Assembly: GCA_035934555.1 (NCBI GenBank)
Contig: DASYXT010000030.1
Span: 67,731-131,730, forward strand
Reading direction: 5' to 3'
From: DASYXT01 sp035934555
GTDB taxonomy: Bacteria; Verrucomicrobiota; Verrucomicrobiia; Limisphaerales; UBA8199
DNA: 64,000 nucleotides
The notes under the pieces were generated by a model. The model did not search any database. It saw nothing but the letters and a program-made list of their open reading frames with translations, and was not told the origin of the DNA. The position numbers were made by a program, and so were the translations under genes. Of the stretch, positions 8,036 through 17,440 are shown piece after piece. Numbering within the stretch: the stretch's first letter is position 1; every line of letters starts with the position of its first letter.

Positions 8036-9283
8036 ATGACGCGTCGTCACTTTCTACGAACCACCCTCTCAAGTGCTGTCGGCGGAATGTGCGCGACCCT
8101 TCTCCCTTTCAGCACTCAGTCGGCAGAGCAGGCCGCAATCGCACCCAACTCCATTCCGGTAACGTGGTTGCCGCGCTGGCAAGCGCACATCCTGGGCGAA
8201 GTGCACCAACGGTATTGCGATAAGGCCACTGGGGAGGATATCGGCTGGCTCATGAGCCCGTTTCTTGAAGGGTTTTATTGGGGTTATCTCGCTACGGGAG
8301 AGCTCCGTTGGCTCGAACTCCTGGTGAACTGGACCGATGCCTGGCTTGTCCGCGGCGTAAAAGAGCCGGACGGCTATATCGGCTGGCCCCAAAGCGCCAG
8401 CGGCGGTGCGGTTGCGAGCGATTATTTTACCGACAGCCTTCTCGGCGAAGCGATGGGCTGGCGGCCCGTGGTCCTGATGGTGGCGGAAGTCCAGAAGCAT
8501 CCTCACCTGCGGCTCAGGTTCGGCAAAAAAGCCGAAGCCTACCTCAAGCTGGCGTCGGCAACCTTTGACAAGTGGGTCGCGCGCGGTTGCTGGCGCGAAG
8601 TCAAAGACGGTGGTGTTTGGGTGGTGCCCACGTTCGGCATCGATCAGCAAACAGGTAAATGGACCGCAGGTTACGCCCGGCGCCAAACCGGCGGCTTTTC
8701 CAATCCGGCCAACAAACAAAACCTTATCGCTCGCTGGTTGACCGCAATGCACGACGCCACCGGCCAGGTGGTGTACGCCGACCACGCCCGGAAATGGTGG
8801 CAGGTGATGAGGTCGCGGATGCGCACACGCCAGGACGGCCGTTATTTCGTGTGGAACTACTGGGACCCGGCCGGTCCATGGGATTATACCGAGACCGGCG
8901 CCACCCGGCATTGGGTCGGCGTGCATCCCAACGGCGGCTACTACAACATCGATGTTGAAGGCATCATGACCGCCTACCAGCACGGCTGGGTGTTCGTGAA
9001 AGACGACCTGGACCGCTTGCTCGGAACCAACCGCGATTACATGTGGAACCAGCAGGTCAACGACGCGAAGTTCAGGCGTATCGACGGCGGCGAGCCCGAT
9101 CCGCGCTGGGCAAACTCGCCGGGCACACTCTGGACAGCGCTGGTGCCCTACGATGCCACTTTGCGGAGAATCTTCCTCGCCAACAACGACCCGGCTGGCT
9201 GGAGTGGTTTGGCAACCACCCCATGGTTTATCGCCCGGGAAAAAACCACGGAAAGCGATTCACGCAGCGACTCGAAACATTAG
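8036..9283 (+). CDS. Tat-exported protein, possible (alpha/alpha)6-barrel enzyme
   Basis: A 415-residue protein. The start ATG at 8036 gives a twin-arginine signal, T-R-R-H-F-L-R-T-T-L, followed by a small-residue hydrophobic stretch; an upstream TTG start would bury this signal. The mature part is rich in Trp, His and Tyr, with helical-looking blocks such as E-G-F-Y-W-G-Y-L-A-T-G and A-R-W-L-T-A-M-H-D-A-T-G. This pattern recalls (alpha/alpha)6-barrel glycosidases or lyases, but no family could be named. The neighbour downstream is a transglycosylase, which may hint at envelope polysaccharide work. Confidence 0.55.
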   Translation: MTRRHFLRTTLSSAVGGMCATLLPFSTQSAEQAAIAPNSIPVTWLPRWQAHILGEVHQRYCDKATGEDIGWLMSPFLEGFYWGYLATGELRWLELLVNWTDAWLVRGVKEPDGYIGWPQSASGGAVASDYFTDSLLGEAMGWRPVVLMVAEVQKHPHLRLRFGKKAEAYLKLASATFDKWVARGCWREVKDGGVWVVPTFGIDQQTGKWTAGYARRQTGGFSNPANKQNLIARWLTAMHDATGQVVYADHARKWWQVMRSRMRTRQDGRYFVWNYWDPAGPWDYTETGATRHWVGVHPNGGYYNIDVEGIMTAYQHGWVFVKDDLDRLLGTNRDYMWNQQVNDAKFRRIDGGEPDPRWANSPGTLWTALVPYDATLRRIFLANNDPAGWSGLATTPWFIAREKTTESDSRSDSKH

Positions 9284-9359
9284 TTGGAGAGGCAACCACC
9301 CCGGCTGCCGCGCGGCCTTTATGGCATTTGCGCGCGCGTTGTGGAGGGCACCTGCTGAA

Positions 9360-10304
9360 ATGAAACGATTCTGCACGTTTATCGCTGTTCTCGCGACGGT
9401 GCTGGTCTGTGTCGCCCAGCAGAACACGATTACCCTGGACGATCAGTTGCTCCAATCCGCCGAGCAATGGGCCAAGGACAACCTGGATGAAGATGCGCTG
9501 CGCGTATTGCAGAGCGCCGACCGCGAGAAGGTGCGCCAGGTTTTGAACCAACTCCAGCGCGAGTTCCAAGGAGAGTACGTGGTCGATTTGGCGGGGCTCA
9601 AAGACACCGCCCGCGCCATCCTGCCGTTGCTTGAACAATACGAGGAGACCTATCCCTATGCGCTCTGGCTTAAAGCGCGCCTGGATTATTTGGACATCGC
9701 CGACCAGTACCGACTGCGCATTCCGCCACCGGTGCCGGTGCCGGGCCGGCCGCCCAAACCATTACCCAACCCGCCGGCTGCGACCATCCGCGAACTGTGG
9801 ATTCATAAGATTATCGACCGCCCCTGGCCCAAGAGCGCTCAGCCCTACGTAACCCGCCTCAAACCCGTCTTCGCCTCCGAACACGTGCCGCCTGAGTTGG
9901 TATGGCTTGCCGAGGTCGAGTCGTCATTCGACGTGCGCGCTCGCAGCCCCGCAGGCGCCGCCGGCCTCTTCCAGCTTATGCCCGCCACCGCCAAACGCTT
10001 CGGCCTGCGCACCTGGCCCCTGGACCAGCGGCTCCGGCCGGAGCCCAGCGCCCGCGCATCAGCCCAGTACCTGCATTACCTGCACCGCCATTTTCGCGAT
10101 TGGCGCCTGGCTTTGGCTGCCTACAACTCCGGCGAGGGGACGGTTGAGGAACTGCTCCGGCGACGCAAAGCACACTCATTCGACGCCATCGCAACCGGTC
10201 TACCTGCGGAAACCCAACTCTTTGTGCCGAAAGTCGAAGCCACCATTCTGCGGCGCGAGGGTGTCAGCCTGCAAAAAGGAGTTTCAACTCGGATTTTGCA
10301 TTAG
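9360..10304 (+). CDS. Lytic murein transglycosylase (SLT domain)
   Basis: A 314-residue exported enzyme with a signal peptide over the first 20 residues. The C-terminal half is an SLT/goose-lysozyme-type domain: P-P-E-L-V-W-L-A-E-V-E-S-S-F with catalytic Glu near residue 187, then G-A-A-G-L-F-Q-L-M-P-A-T-A and A-L-A-A-Y-N-S-G-E-G, as in MltD/Slt enzymes. It would cleave peptidoglycan glycan strands giving 1,6-anhydro products. No LysM repeats are seen. The start was taken at 9360 because it begins a good signal sequence; in-frame extension upstream overlaps the previous gene. Confidence 0.85.
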   Translation: MKRFCTFIAVLATVLVCVAQQNTITLDDQLLQSAEQWAKDNLDEDALRVLQSADREKVRQVLNQLQREFQGEYVVDLAGLKDTARAILPLLEQYEETYPYALWLKARLDYLDIADQYRLRIPPPVPVPGRPPKPLPNPPAATIRELWIHKIIDRPWPKSAQPYVTRLKPVFASEHVPPELVWLAEVESSFDVRARSPAGAAGLFQLMPATAKRFGLRTWPLDQRLRPEPSARASAQYLHYLHRHFRDWRLALAAYNSGEGTVEELLRRRKAHSFDAIATGLPAETQLFVPKVEATILRREGVSLQKGVSTRILH

Positions 10305-10582
10305 CGTCGAATCAATTGCTCGCCAGCAACCGCGGCTTCACGAAGCAGAATCAAAACTCAATTTCCTGTAGCTTGGATGTCACCCGTTGACACCAACAAC
10401 CACCCTTAAACCCGACACCCATGCAAGACTCCATAATATGAAATCTGTAACTCAACCTGTTCGTCTGTCGTCCTCGGGCGTTCTTTGATGCAAAATGAAA
10501 ATTCTCAAGAATCAATTTTCAATCCGCGGCCACCGAGGCAGTGCCCAGCATCGTGATTCCCGGCGGTTCGATTCTCCCATTC

Positions 10583-11920
10583 CTAACCCCCAAGCGAGGC
10601 CGGGTCGCTCACATCGCCCTTGTTGAACTCGACATAAGCCTCGGTGAGGTCGGCGGCGTAAATCAACGCGCCGCCGGAACCGAGGTTCAGGCGGATGTGG
10701 AGGTCGAATTGTTTATGGGCGACGGCGACGCAGAGGCTCTTAAAATTCACGGTGGTCGGCTGCCCGCGCCGCAGGCTCCAGAGGACGCGCGAGCTGCCGG
10801 GTGCGCTGTAACCGATATCGACCTTCTCCTCGACGATTTTGGCGGGGCTGTAACCCAGGGCATCAATGATGCGTCCCCAGTTTGGGTCTCCCCCATGCCA
10901 ACTGGTTTTCACCAGGGAACTGTTGGCGACAGCGCGCGCCGCGGCGTCAGCTTCGGCGAAATTCCGCGCGCCTGCGACGCGGATGGTTACAAACCGGGAA
11001 ACGCCTTCGCCGTCATGCACGATCATTTTTGCCAGCTCGAGGCACACATGATTGAGCGCCACCTGGAAGCCCGGGGCCGACAGGCGCGAGCCACTGCGGC
11101 GAATCACCGGATTGCGGGCGCAACCGTTGGCCAGCACAAGGACGGTGTCGTTGGTGCTCATATCGCCGTCCACGGTGATGCGGTTGAAGCTCAGTGCGAC
11201 CGCCTCGTTGAGGGCGGTTTGGAGCGCGGCGCGCTCGATAGCGGCGTCGGTGGTGATGAAGCACAGCATGGTGGCATGGAGGGGAGCGGCGGCCGGGCGG
11301 CGTCCGTTGGCGCTCATGCCGGGTTGAATCATGCCGGCGCCTTTGCAAATGCCGCCGACGCGAATCGTTTTGCCACGAAACTTGAACGCGACGGCGAGCT
11401 GTTTGCGCCGCGTGTCGCTGGTCATGATGGCCTCGGCGGCCTGCTCGCCGTGGGCGGGGGTGTCGCCCAGTTCGACGGCGGCTTCGATAATGCCGGCGCG
11501 AACGTTATCCATCGGCAGCGTGAGCCCAATGCGTCCGGTCGAGCCGACCAGCGCTGAGCCTTCCGGCAGATTGAGGGCTTGCTCGGTGAACTCGACCATG
11601 GCGCGAGCGTCGCGCAGGCCCGTTTTTCCGGTGCAGGCATTGGCGTTGCCGGAATTAACTACGACCGCGCGGCCCTGACCGGCCTTCATGCGTTCGAGGC
11701 AAACTTTGACGGGCGCGGCGCAGACCTGGTTGGTGGTGAAGAGACCCGCCACGGTGGCTGGTTCATCTGATACAATCAGCGCCAGGTCGCGTTTCTGGCC
11801 CTTATCGGAGCCCTTGCCAGTGCCAAGGCGTTTGATGTCGCAAAAGACACCTGCCGCGCGGAACCCCTTGGCGGCAACGATTGAGCCGGCAACAGCCTTC
11901 AGGCCCACGTTTTTTTCCAT
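10583..11920 (-). CDS. argJ: Bifunctional glutamate N-acetyltransferase/amino-acid acetyltransferase
   Basis: A 445-residue arginine biosynthesis enzyme transferring acetyl from N-acetylornithine to glutamate and possibly from acetyl-CoA. Diagnostic text includes G-F-R-A-A-G-V, A-V-V-V-N-S-G-N-A-N-A-C-T-G and K-G-A-G-M-I-Q-P. The self-cleavage site lies in H-A-T-M-L near residue 215; the Thr becomes the catalytic N-terminus of the beta chain. H-G-G-D-P-N-W-G-R-I and N-L-G-S-G-G-A follow later. Upstream in-frame sequence is rejected because it lies in a palindromic repeat and does not resemble ArgJ. argG is elsewhere in the window. Confidence 0.95.
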   Translation of the reverse strand: MEKNVGLKAVAGSIVAAKGFRAAGVFCDIKRLGTGKGSDKGQKRDLALIVSDEPATVAGLFTTNQVCAAPVKVCLERMKAGQGRAVVVNSGNANACTGKTGLRDARAMVEFTEQALNLPEGSALVGSTGRIGLTLPMDNVRAGIIEAAVELGDTPAHGEQAAEAIMTSDTRRKQLAVAFKFRGKTIRVGGICKGAGMIQPGMSANGRRPAAAPLHATMLCFITTDAAIERAALQTALNEAVALSFNRITVDGDMSTNDTVLVLANGCARNPVIRRSGSRLSAPGFQVALNHVCLELAKMIVHDGEGVSRFVTIRVAGARNFAEADAAARAVANSSLVKTSWHGGDPNWGRIIDALGYSPAKIVEEKVDIGYSAPGSSRVLWSLRRGQPTTVNFKSLCVAVAHKQFDLHIRLNLGSGGALIYAADLTEAYVEFNKGDVSDPASLGG

Positions 11921-12255
11921 GAGCAGGAAATTAGGAAAGCCCAGCAGCAAGAGGAAGCGCAAAGGTGCGGCGCGCGGACTTTCCTCCGCAACAATGGTCG
12001 AACTGAAGATGGCTTGGAGCACTTCGCAGCTCGTTTGGGCATTCCTGCGGACTAAAGCTAAAGTCCGCGCGCCGGCGATTTGAACATTCCGGGATTGCCG
12101 GGGGCTGAAAGTCCGCGCTCCGGGGATTGCCGTTTTTTGCGATAGATTTAGCCTTTATTGCACGGTGGGGAGGCGGGCACTATCAGAAAGGGCTGATTTT
12201 GCAGGCAAAACAGGCGCCGGTGCGCGGGGGTGGCGGAAGCGGGGCGAGTCGTCCG
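11921..12255. other. Intergenic region between argJ and ppdK
   Basis: No gene was recognised in these roughly 335 bases, which separate divergently transcribed argJ and ppdK. The argJ-proximal half is occupied by palindromic GCGGACT-type repeats described separately. The rest is G-rich with no clear structure until the ppdK promoter candidate just downstream. Confidence 0.5.
11970..12115. repeat. GCGGACT-family palindromic repeats
   Basis: Two inverted units related to GCGCGCGGACTTT and TGCGGACTAAAGCTAAAG-TCCGCGCGCC lie about 70 bp apart, and a further AAAGTCCGCGCTCC copy follows. The same sequence recurs around 30.35-30.50 and 31.57-31.75 kb. Coordinates are approximate at the edges. The copies are noncoding, though they give a spurious L-R-T-K-A-K-V reading frame in several places. 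Confidence 0.6.
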
Positions 12256-12283
12256 TTGACACGTCTGGTCGCTTTGTTAGAGT
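12256..12283 (+). promoter_or_regulatory. Putative sigma-70 promoter for ppdK
   Basis: TTGACA at 12256-12261 is a perfect -35 hexamer, followed after 16 bases by TAGAGT (12278-12283) as a possible -10. It lies about 60 bp upstream of the ppdK start codon. Verrucomicrobial promoters are poorly characterised, so this is suggestive only. Confidence 0.4.
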
Positions 12284-12345
12284 CGGAGACTGTTTCTGGG
12301 GTATATCCTGGCGAAACCCGAACGATCGCAACCTGAATTGACTTT

Positions 12346-15147
12346 ATGGCAAAAGCAGCAAAATACGTTTATTTGTTTGGAAACAAGAAGGCCGATGGCG
12401 ACGGCAGCATGAAGCCGTTGCTTGGGGGCAAAGGCGCCAACCTGGCCGAGATGAGCCGGATTGGTTTGCCGGTGCCGCCCGGCTTCACCATCACCACCGA
12501 AGTCTGCACCTACTATTACGATAACAAGCGGACCTATCCCAAGGACCTCGACCTGCAGGTGAGAACCGGTGTGAGTTTCATCGAGAAAATCATCGGCACG
12601 AAGTTCGGCGATAAAAGTGCGATGCCGCTGCTGGTTTCGGTGCGCTCCGGCGCTCGTGATTCCATGCCCGGTATGATGGATACCATCCTGAACCTGGGCT
12701 TGAACGACGAAACGGTGCTGGCGCTGGTGAAGGCTACCCGCAACGAGCGCTTCGCCTGGGATTGCTACCGGCGGTTCATCCAAATGTATGGCGACGTAGT
12801 GATGGGCGTGCAAAAGGCCGCCGGCGAGGACCATGAGCCCTTCGAGACCGTCATTCACACCCTCAAACACGAGCGGTACCACCAGGACATCGAAGATACC
12901 AAGTTGAACGTGGATGACTTGAAAGAACTGGTTGGCCGGTTCAAAGGGTTAATTAAGGAGCGCACGGGCAAAGAATTCCCACAGGACCCCTGGAAACAGC
13001 TTTGGGGCGCCACCGGCGCGGTATTCGGGTCCTGGATGAACGACCGCGCAATGGTGTATCGCCGCAAATACAATATCCCGTCGGAATGGGGAACCGCCGT
13101 CAACGTGCAGGCGATGGTTTACGGCAACACCGGCGAACAGTCCGGGTCGGGGGTCGCCTTTACGCGCGACCCGGCGACGGGCGAGAAGGTGTTCTACGGC
13201 GAATTCCTGATCAACGCGCAGGGCGAAGATGTCGTGGCCGGCGTGCGCACACCCGAACCGGTCGCGCAGCTCAAGAACCACCTGCCCGACGCGTTCAACG
13301 AATTGGAAAACATTCGCAAGACGCTCGAAGCCCACTTCAAAGATGTGCAGGATTTCGAGTTCACCATCCAGGACGGCAAAGTGTTTATGCTCCAAACCCG
13401 CAACGGCAAGCGCACGGGCTTGGCGGCGGTCCGGTTTGCGATCGAAATGGAGAAGGAAAAATTGATCGATTGGAAGACGGCCATCCGCCGTGTGCCGGCC
13501 GATCAGCTTGACCAGGTGCTGGCGCCCATCTTCGATCGCAAGGCCGTCAAGAACGCGAAGTGCATCGCCCGCGGCCTGCCCGCTGGCCCAGGCGCCGCCT
13601 CCGGCAAGATGTACTTGAACGCCGAACGCGCGGTCGAGGCGGCCCACAAAGGCGAAAAAGTTTTGCTGGTGCGCAACGAAACCTCGCCGGAAGACCTGCG
13701 CGGCATGATTGCCGCCGAGGGGATTCTGACGGCCAAGGGTGGCGTTTCCTCGCACGCGGCGCTGGTAGCCCGCCAGATGGGCAAGGTTTGCGTGTGCGGT
13801 GCCAGCGCGTTGCAGATTGATTACACCGCCCGGACGGTAACTGTCGATGGGACAGCTTACAAGGAAGGGGATTTCATTTCGATCAACGGCACCGCCGGTG
13901 AAGTGTATCCCGGCGAATTGCCTACTGCCGCATCGGAAATTGTCCAGGTGCTCGTTGAGAAATCATTCGACGGCAAAGAAAGCGCCACCTATCAGATGTT
14001 CAAGAAGCTGATGGATTGGTGCAGCAAGGTGACGCGGATGGAAGTGCGCACCAACGCCGACACACCGGAGCAAACCGCCAACGCGGTTGCCTTCGGCGCC
14101 ACCGGCATCGGCCTGTGCCGCACCGAGCATATGTTCTTCGAAGGGGACCGGATCGACGCGATGCGGGAGATGATCCTGGCCGAGAGCCGTGAGGAACGCA
14201 AACAGGCGCTGGCCAAGCTGCTGCCTTACCAGAGGGGCGATTTCGCGGGCATCTTCAGCGAGTTGAAGGGGTTGCCGGCCACCATCCGGTTCCTTGACCC
14301 GCCGTTGCACGAATTCCTGCCTCACGATTCCGCCTCGCAAGGTTTGCTGGCGGAAAAAATGGGGATCAAAGTCGAGAAAATCGCCCAACGAGTGAAAGAA
14401 CTGCACGAGTTCAATCCGATGCTCGGGTTCCGCGGTTGCCGGCTCGGGTTGGTTTATCCCGAAATCTCCGAAATGCAGGCACGGGCGGTGTTCGAAGCCG
14501 CGGCGGATGTGCAGAAGAAGGGGATCAAAGTGAAACCGGAAATCATGATCCCGTTGGTCGGGTTCAAGAAGGAGCTCGATCTGCAAGTCGAGTTGGTGCA
14601 CCGCGTCGCGCAGGAAGTCATGACCGAGAAAAAGGTCAAATTGACTTACCTGGTCGGCACGATGATCGAAATCCCGCGCGGCGCGTTAACCGCCGATGAA
14701 ATTGCGCACACGGCGCAGTTCTTCAGCTTTGGCACCAATGACCTGACGCAAACCTGTCTGGGCATGAGCCGCGACGATTCGGGTTCCTTCATCCCGCCGT
14801 ACCAGGAGCTGGAGATCATCAAGAAGAACCCGTTTGCTTCGATTGACCAGAGCGGCGTCGGCCAATTGATGCAGCTCGCCGTCGAGAAAGGCCGCCAGAC
14901 CCGGCCGGAAATCAAACTGGGTATCTGCGGGGAACACGGGGGCGACCCGGACAGCGTGAAATTCTGCGACCGCCTCGGGTTGACCTACGTTAGTTGCTCG
15001 CCCTTCCGCGTGCCGGTGGCGCGCTTGGCCGCGGCGCAAGCGGCCCTGGAAGCGGAGGCAAAAACAAAACACGCCAATGGCCAGGTGAAGAAGGCGACGA
15101 TTGCGCGGCGCGCGGCCGGAGTGAAGAAGGCGATGCGCCGCGCCTGA
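12346..15147 (+). CDS. ppdK: Pyruvate, phosphate dikinase
   Basis: A 933-residue cytoplasmic enzyme interconverting pyruvate + ATP + Pi and phosphoenolpyruvate + AMP + PPi. The N-terminal ATP-grasp part starts G-G-K-G-A-N-L-A-E-M. The central swivelling domain has the phosphohistidine motif G-G-V-S-S-H-A-A-L-V-A-R with His near residue 470. The C-terminal PEP-binding barrel shows G-I-G-L-C-R-T-E-H-M-F-F, S-F-G-T-N-D-L-T-Q and G-I-C-G-E-H-G-G with the catalytic Cys near 861. Slightly longer than most homologues because of an Ala/Lys-rich basic tail of about 35 residues. A terminator follows directly. Confidence 0.97.
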   Translation: MAKAAKYVYLFGNKKADGDGSMKPLLGGKGANLAEMSRIGLPVPPGFTITTEVCTYYYDNKRTYPKDLDLQVRTGVSFIEKIIGTKFGDKSAMPLLVSVRSGARDSMPGMMDTILNLGLNDETVLALVKATRNERFAWDCYRRFIQMYGDVVMGVQKAAGEDHEPFETVIHTLKHERYHQDIEDTKLNVDDLKELVGRFKGLIKERTGKEFPQDPWKQLWGATGAVFGSWMNDRAMVYRRKYNIPSEWGTAVNVQAMVYGNTGEQSGSGVAFTRDPATGEKVFYGEFLINAQGEDVVAGVRTPEPVAQLKNHLPDAFNELENIRKTLEAHFKDVQDFEFTIQDGKVFMLQTRNGKRTGLAAVRFAIEMEKEKLIDWKTAIRRVPADQLDQVLAPIFDRKAVKNAKCIARGLPAGPGAASGKMYLNAERAVEAAHKGEKVLLVRNETSPEDLRGMIAAEGILTAKGGVSSHAALVARQMGKVCVCGASALQIDYTARTVTVDGTAYKEGDFISINGTAGEVYPGELPTAASEIVQVLVEKSFDGKESATYQMFKKLMDWCSKVTRMEVRTNADTPEQTANAVAFGATGIGLCRTEHMFFEGDRIDAMREMILAESREERKQALAKLLPYQRGDFAGIFSELKGLPATIRFLDPPLHEFLPHDSASQGLLAEKMGIKVEKIAQRVKELHEFNPMLGFRGCRLGLVYPEISEMQARAVFEAAADVQKKGIKVKPEIMIPLVGFKKELDLQVELVHRVAQEVMTEKKVKLTYLVGTMIEIPRGALTADEIAHTAQFFSFGTNDLTQTCLGMSRDDSGSFIPPYQELEIIKKNPFASIDQSGVGQLMQLAVEKGRQTRPEIKLGICGEHGGDPDSVKFCDRLGLTYVSCSPFRVPVARLAAAQAALEAEAKTKHANGQVKKATIARRAAGVKKAMRRA

Positions 15148-15167
15148 TCCAGGCAAGGACCTGCCTC

Positions 15168-15201
15168 AGCCGCCCCGGGTAACCGGGGCGGCTGTTTTGT
15201 T
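15168..15201 (+). terminator. Rho-independent terminator of ppdK
   Basis: A perfect 11-bp stem, AGCCGCCCCGG paired with CCGGGGCGGCT, with a GTAA tetraloop, followed by GTTTTGTT. It begins about 20 bp after the ppdK stop codon. Confidence 0.85.
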
Positions 15202-15303
15202 GGACCTATGGAAGGTCCAAGGCACGCTTTCCCGATCACAGCTTCAGTTCAGGGCCGGGCCTTTGACCATTGCAGTTAAACCGGCTTGCTTTCATTCCAC
15301 ACA

Positions 15304-16059
15304 ATGCGTAACACCCAAGCCGGGGCAGCTACCGGGCTTGAGTTGCTCCGCAATTCGATGGCGTTGGACCCCGAACAGGTGAAGCACTGGTTAACGCGCA
15401 AAGTGCGCGCGGGCAAAGCCGGAAACGCCTTGGGCATGGTCCTCTCTGTTTTTGGCGGTCTCTTCATCCTCTATGTTTCCTTCTGGGTCACCTATGGGGT
15501 GATCTGGTTTCTCTCCCGATCGTTTTACCATCTCGCGCATCGAGTGATTCTGCTCATCGCCTCGGGGTTCATGACTCTGGTGATCGTGGTGGGCGCCCGG
15601 CAGAACTGGGAGGACCTGGACCCGCTGGGCCGTCAAGCGCGGCTGGCGCGCGACATGGACATCACCCTCACCCCCTATAACCGTTATGGAATGAGTTACA
15701 AAACAAACGCGATGACCGCCGGCGCATTTGAAGTTCGCTCGCTCGCTTCGGTGATCAATTTTATCCTGTGTGGCGGGGTAAAACTGGTGCTCGGCGCGGT
15801 GGTGCGGTTCCGGCAATGGCGCAGGTTGGGGGCGGTGGATGTCGAAGGCTGTGCCAGGGTGATTGCTCTGCTGTACACGGTTCCCAGGCGCCAATCTTAC
15901 GAAGAGATCGTGCAACACTTGCCTGGGCTAAACCCGGTGAGCGCCTTCGAAAATTTACGGTCCATAGACGGCATATTGTTTTTATCGACGGAACCGGCCG
16001 GGTTGGCGCTTCACCCGGAATTGAGGAGCGAGCTGAACGGTCTGGCAGCGAAAGGGTGA
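15304..16059 (+). CDS. Hypothetical membrane protein with two central helices
   Basis: About 251 residues. A short hydrophilic N-terminus with L-D-P-E-Q-V-K-H-W-L is followed by two membrane helices (about residues 45-70 and 76-95) and a C-terminal cytoplasmic-looking domain. A third moderately hydrophobic stretch lies near S-V-I-N-F-I-L-C-G-G. The C-terminal 80 residues (Y-E-E-I-V-Q-H-L-P-G-L-N to F-L-S-T-E-P-A-G-L) look like a small helical domain. No family was recognised. Starts at 15304 or 15358 are both possible. It sits between ppdK and a secreted propeller gene without obvious operon partners. Confidence 0.55.
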   Translation: MRNTQAGAATGLELLRNSMALDPEQVKHWLTRKVRAGKAGNALGMVLSVFGGLFILYVSFWVTYGVIWFLSRSFYHLAHRVILLIASGFMTLVIVVGARQNWEDLDPLGRQARLARDMDITLTPYNRYGMSYKTNAMTAGAFEVRSLASVINFILCGGVKLVLGAVVRFRQWRRLGAVDVEGCARVIALLYTVPRRQSYEEIVQHLPGLNPVSAFENLRSIDGILFLSTEPAGLALHPELRSELNGLAAKG

Positions 16060-16103
16060 AAAACGCAGTTTCCTGCACCGGATTGCTTGATATACTACCC
16101 AAA

Positions 16104-17177
16104 ATGAAACCATTTGTTCGCTCATGTCTAGCCGCGGTGGCGGCTTTGGCACTCTCCCCTGTGCTCCCGAGCCAGGCACAATCTGGCCCAGGTTACCGGG
16201 TTTACGTCACGGACGAAAAGAGCGGCGAGTTGACCGTGATCGATGGCACGAGCCAAACGGCCATCGAGACGTTCGCGATTGGCAAACGCCCCCGCGGCAT
16301 CCGCGCGAGCCCCGACGGCCGCACCCTCTTTGTAGCGGTGAGTGGAACGCCCATTTCTGCGCCACCCAAGCTCGATGCGCACGGCAACCCCATTTTCCAG
16401 AAGGGCAAGGATGATGATGACGATGACCGGCCGGCGGACAAATCCGCCGATGGCATCGCCGTGATCGACCCGGCGCAGCGGCGGGTCTTGCGCAAGCTCC
16501 AGGTCGGCTCGGATCCCGAGCAACTGGCCATCAGCGCGGACGGGACCCGGCTCTATGTCTCCAACGAAGATATCGGGACGGCTACCGTGCTGGAGATCGC
16601 CACCGGCAAACGAGACCACATTATCCCGGTGAGCCGCGAGCCTGAGGGAGTTGGCACGACCCCTGACGGGAAGTATTTTTATGTCACTTGTGAAACGGAG
16701 GGGGAGATTTACGTCGTGTCGGCCGCGAGCGGCAAAGTGCTCACCCATTTCAATGTCGGTGGCCGTCCGCGGAGCGTGGATTTTCTTCCGGACGGGTCAC
16801 GGGCGTTTATCCCGTCGGAATCGGCGGGGCAAATGCACGTGATTGACGCCGTGCACCACAAGCTCCTTAAGACGGTGGCGTTACCGCCGCACTCGCGCCC
16901 CATGTGCGTGAAGGTAGCGCCCGATGGCAAGAAAGTATATGTGAGCACCGGCCGAGCGGGTACCATTTGTGTGCTGGATGCCCGTTCGCTGGAGGTACTC
17001 AACACGATCAAAGTCGGCGCGCGGCCATGGGGGATCGCGTTGACGCCCGACGGAAAATATCTCTACGCCGCGAATGGCCCGTCGGACGATGTTTCCGTGG
17101 TGGATCTGGCGAGCGAAAAGGAGATCAAACGGATCAAAGCTGGCGGAAGCCCCTGGGGTGTGGCGATTGCACCTTAG
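16104..17177 (+). CDS. Secreted YNCE-type beta-propeller protein
   Basis: A 357-residue protein with a signal peptide ending near A-Q-S-G. The mature protein consists of about seven 40-residue blade repeats of the form V-Y-V-T/S...G-x-V-x-V-I-D...K-x-x-x-T-I-x-V-G-x-x-P-x-G-I-A-x-x-P-D-G-K, the YVTN/YNCE beta-propeller pattern. An Asp-rich insert (D-D-D-D-D-D-R-P) interrupts an early blade. Such proteins are periplasmic or surface binding proteins; the ligand is unknown. The start was chosen because it begins a clear signal peptide. Confidence 0.85.
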   Translation: MKPFVRSCLAAVAALALSPVLPSQAQSGPGYRVYVTDEKSGELTVIDGTSQTAIETFAIGKRPRGIRASPDGRTLFVAVSGTPISAPPKLDAHGNPIFQKGKDDDDDDRPADKSADGIAVIDPAQRRVLRKLQVGSDPEQLAISADGTRLYVSNEDIGTATVLEIATGKRDHIIPVSREPEGVGTTPDGKYFYVTCETEGEIYVVSAASGKVLTHFNVGGRPRSVDFLPDGSRAFIPSESAGQMHVIDAVHHKLLKTVALPPHSRPMCVKVAPDGKKVYVSTGRAGTICVLDARSLEVLNTIKVGARPWGIALTPDGKYLYAANGPSDDVSVVDLASEKEIKRIKAGGSPWGVAIAP

Positions 17178-17223
17178 GTAAACCCCCTAATGCCGCAGCC
17201 GATTTTGTGAGCCAGTTTAGCCG

Positions 17224-17430
17224 ATGGGTACCATCGCTAATTTGGCCGGTGTAGGAATTTTTGCGCTGGGGATAGCGCTGTTGATTTTCGGCTTTAACTC
17301 ATCAGGCGACACCATCAGACAACTGAGTTCGGCGCAGGACCGAAGCGCGTTGTGGTTGTTAGTCGCCGGTGGGATTTCCGTGCTGGCCGGTCTGGTCCTG
17401 GCTTATACGGGCCGGCCCAGGAACGAATAA
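17224..17430 (+). CDS. DUF3185-like small two-helix membrane protein
   Basis: A 68-residue protein with two transmembrane helices (residues 7-25 and 43-62). The text L-L-I-F-G-F-N-S-S before the loop and A-L-W-L-L-V-A-G-G at the second helix match what I remember of DUF3185 proteins (V-F-G-x-N-A-S-D-S ... T-I-W-L-L-x-G-G). Function unknown. It follows the propeller gene by 46 bp and is convergent with the next minus-strand gene, ending only 10 bp from it. Confidence 0.6.
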   Translation: MGTIANLAGVGIFALGIALLIFGFNSSGDTIRQLSSAQDRSALWLLVAGGISVLAGLVLAYTGRPRNE

Positions 17431-17440
17431 GGCCGGCGGT

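Noticed and set aside
10541..11557. 338-codon plus-strand frame opposite argJ
   Set aside because: A shadow of argJ in GC-rich DNA; it has a composition typical of antisense frames (many Gly, Ala, His) and no domain.
12949..13755. Long minus-strand frames opposite ppdK
   Set aside because: Antisense shadows of a well supported gene; no start context or domain similarity.
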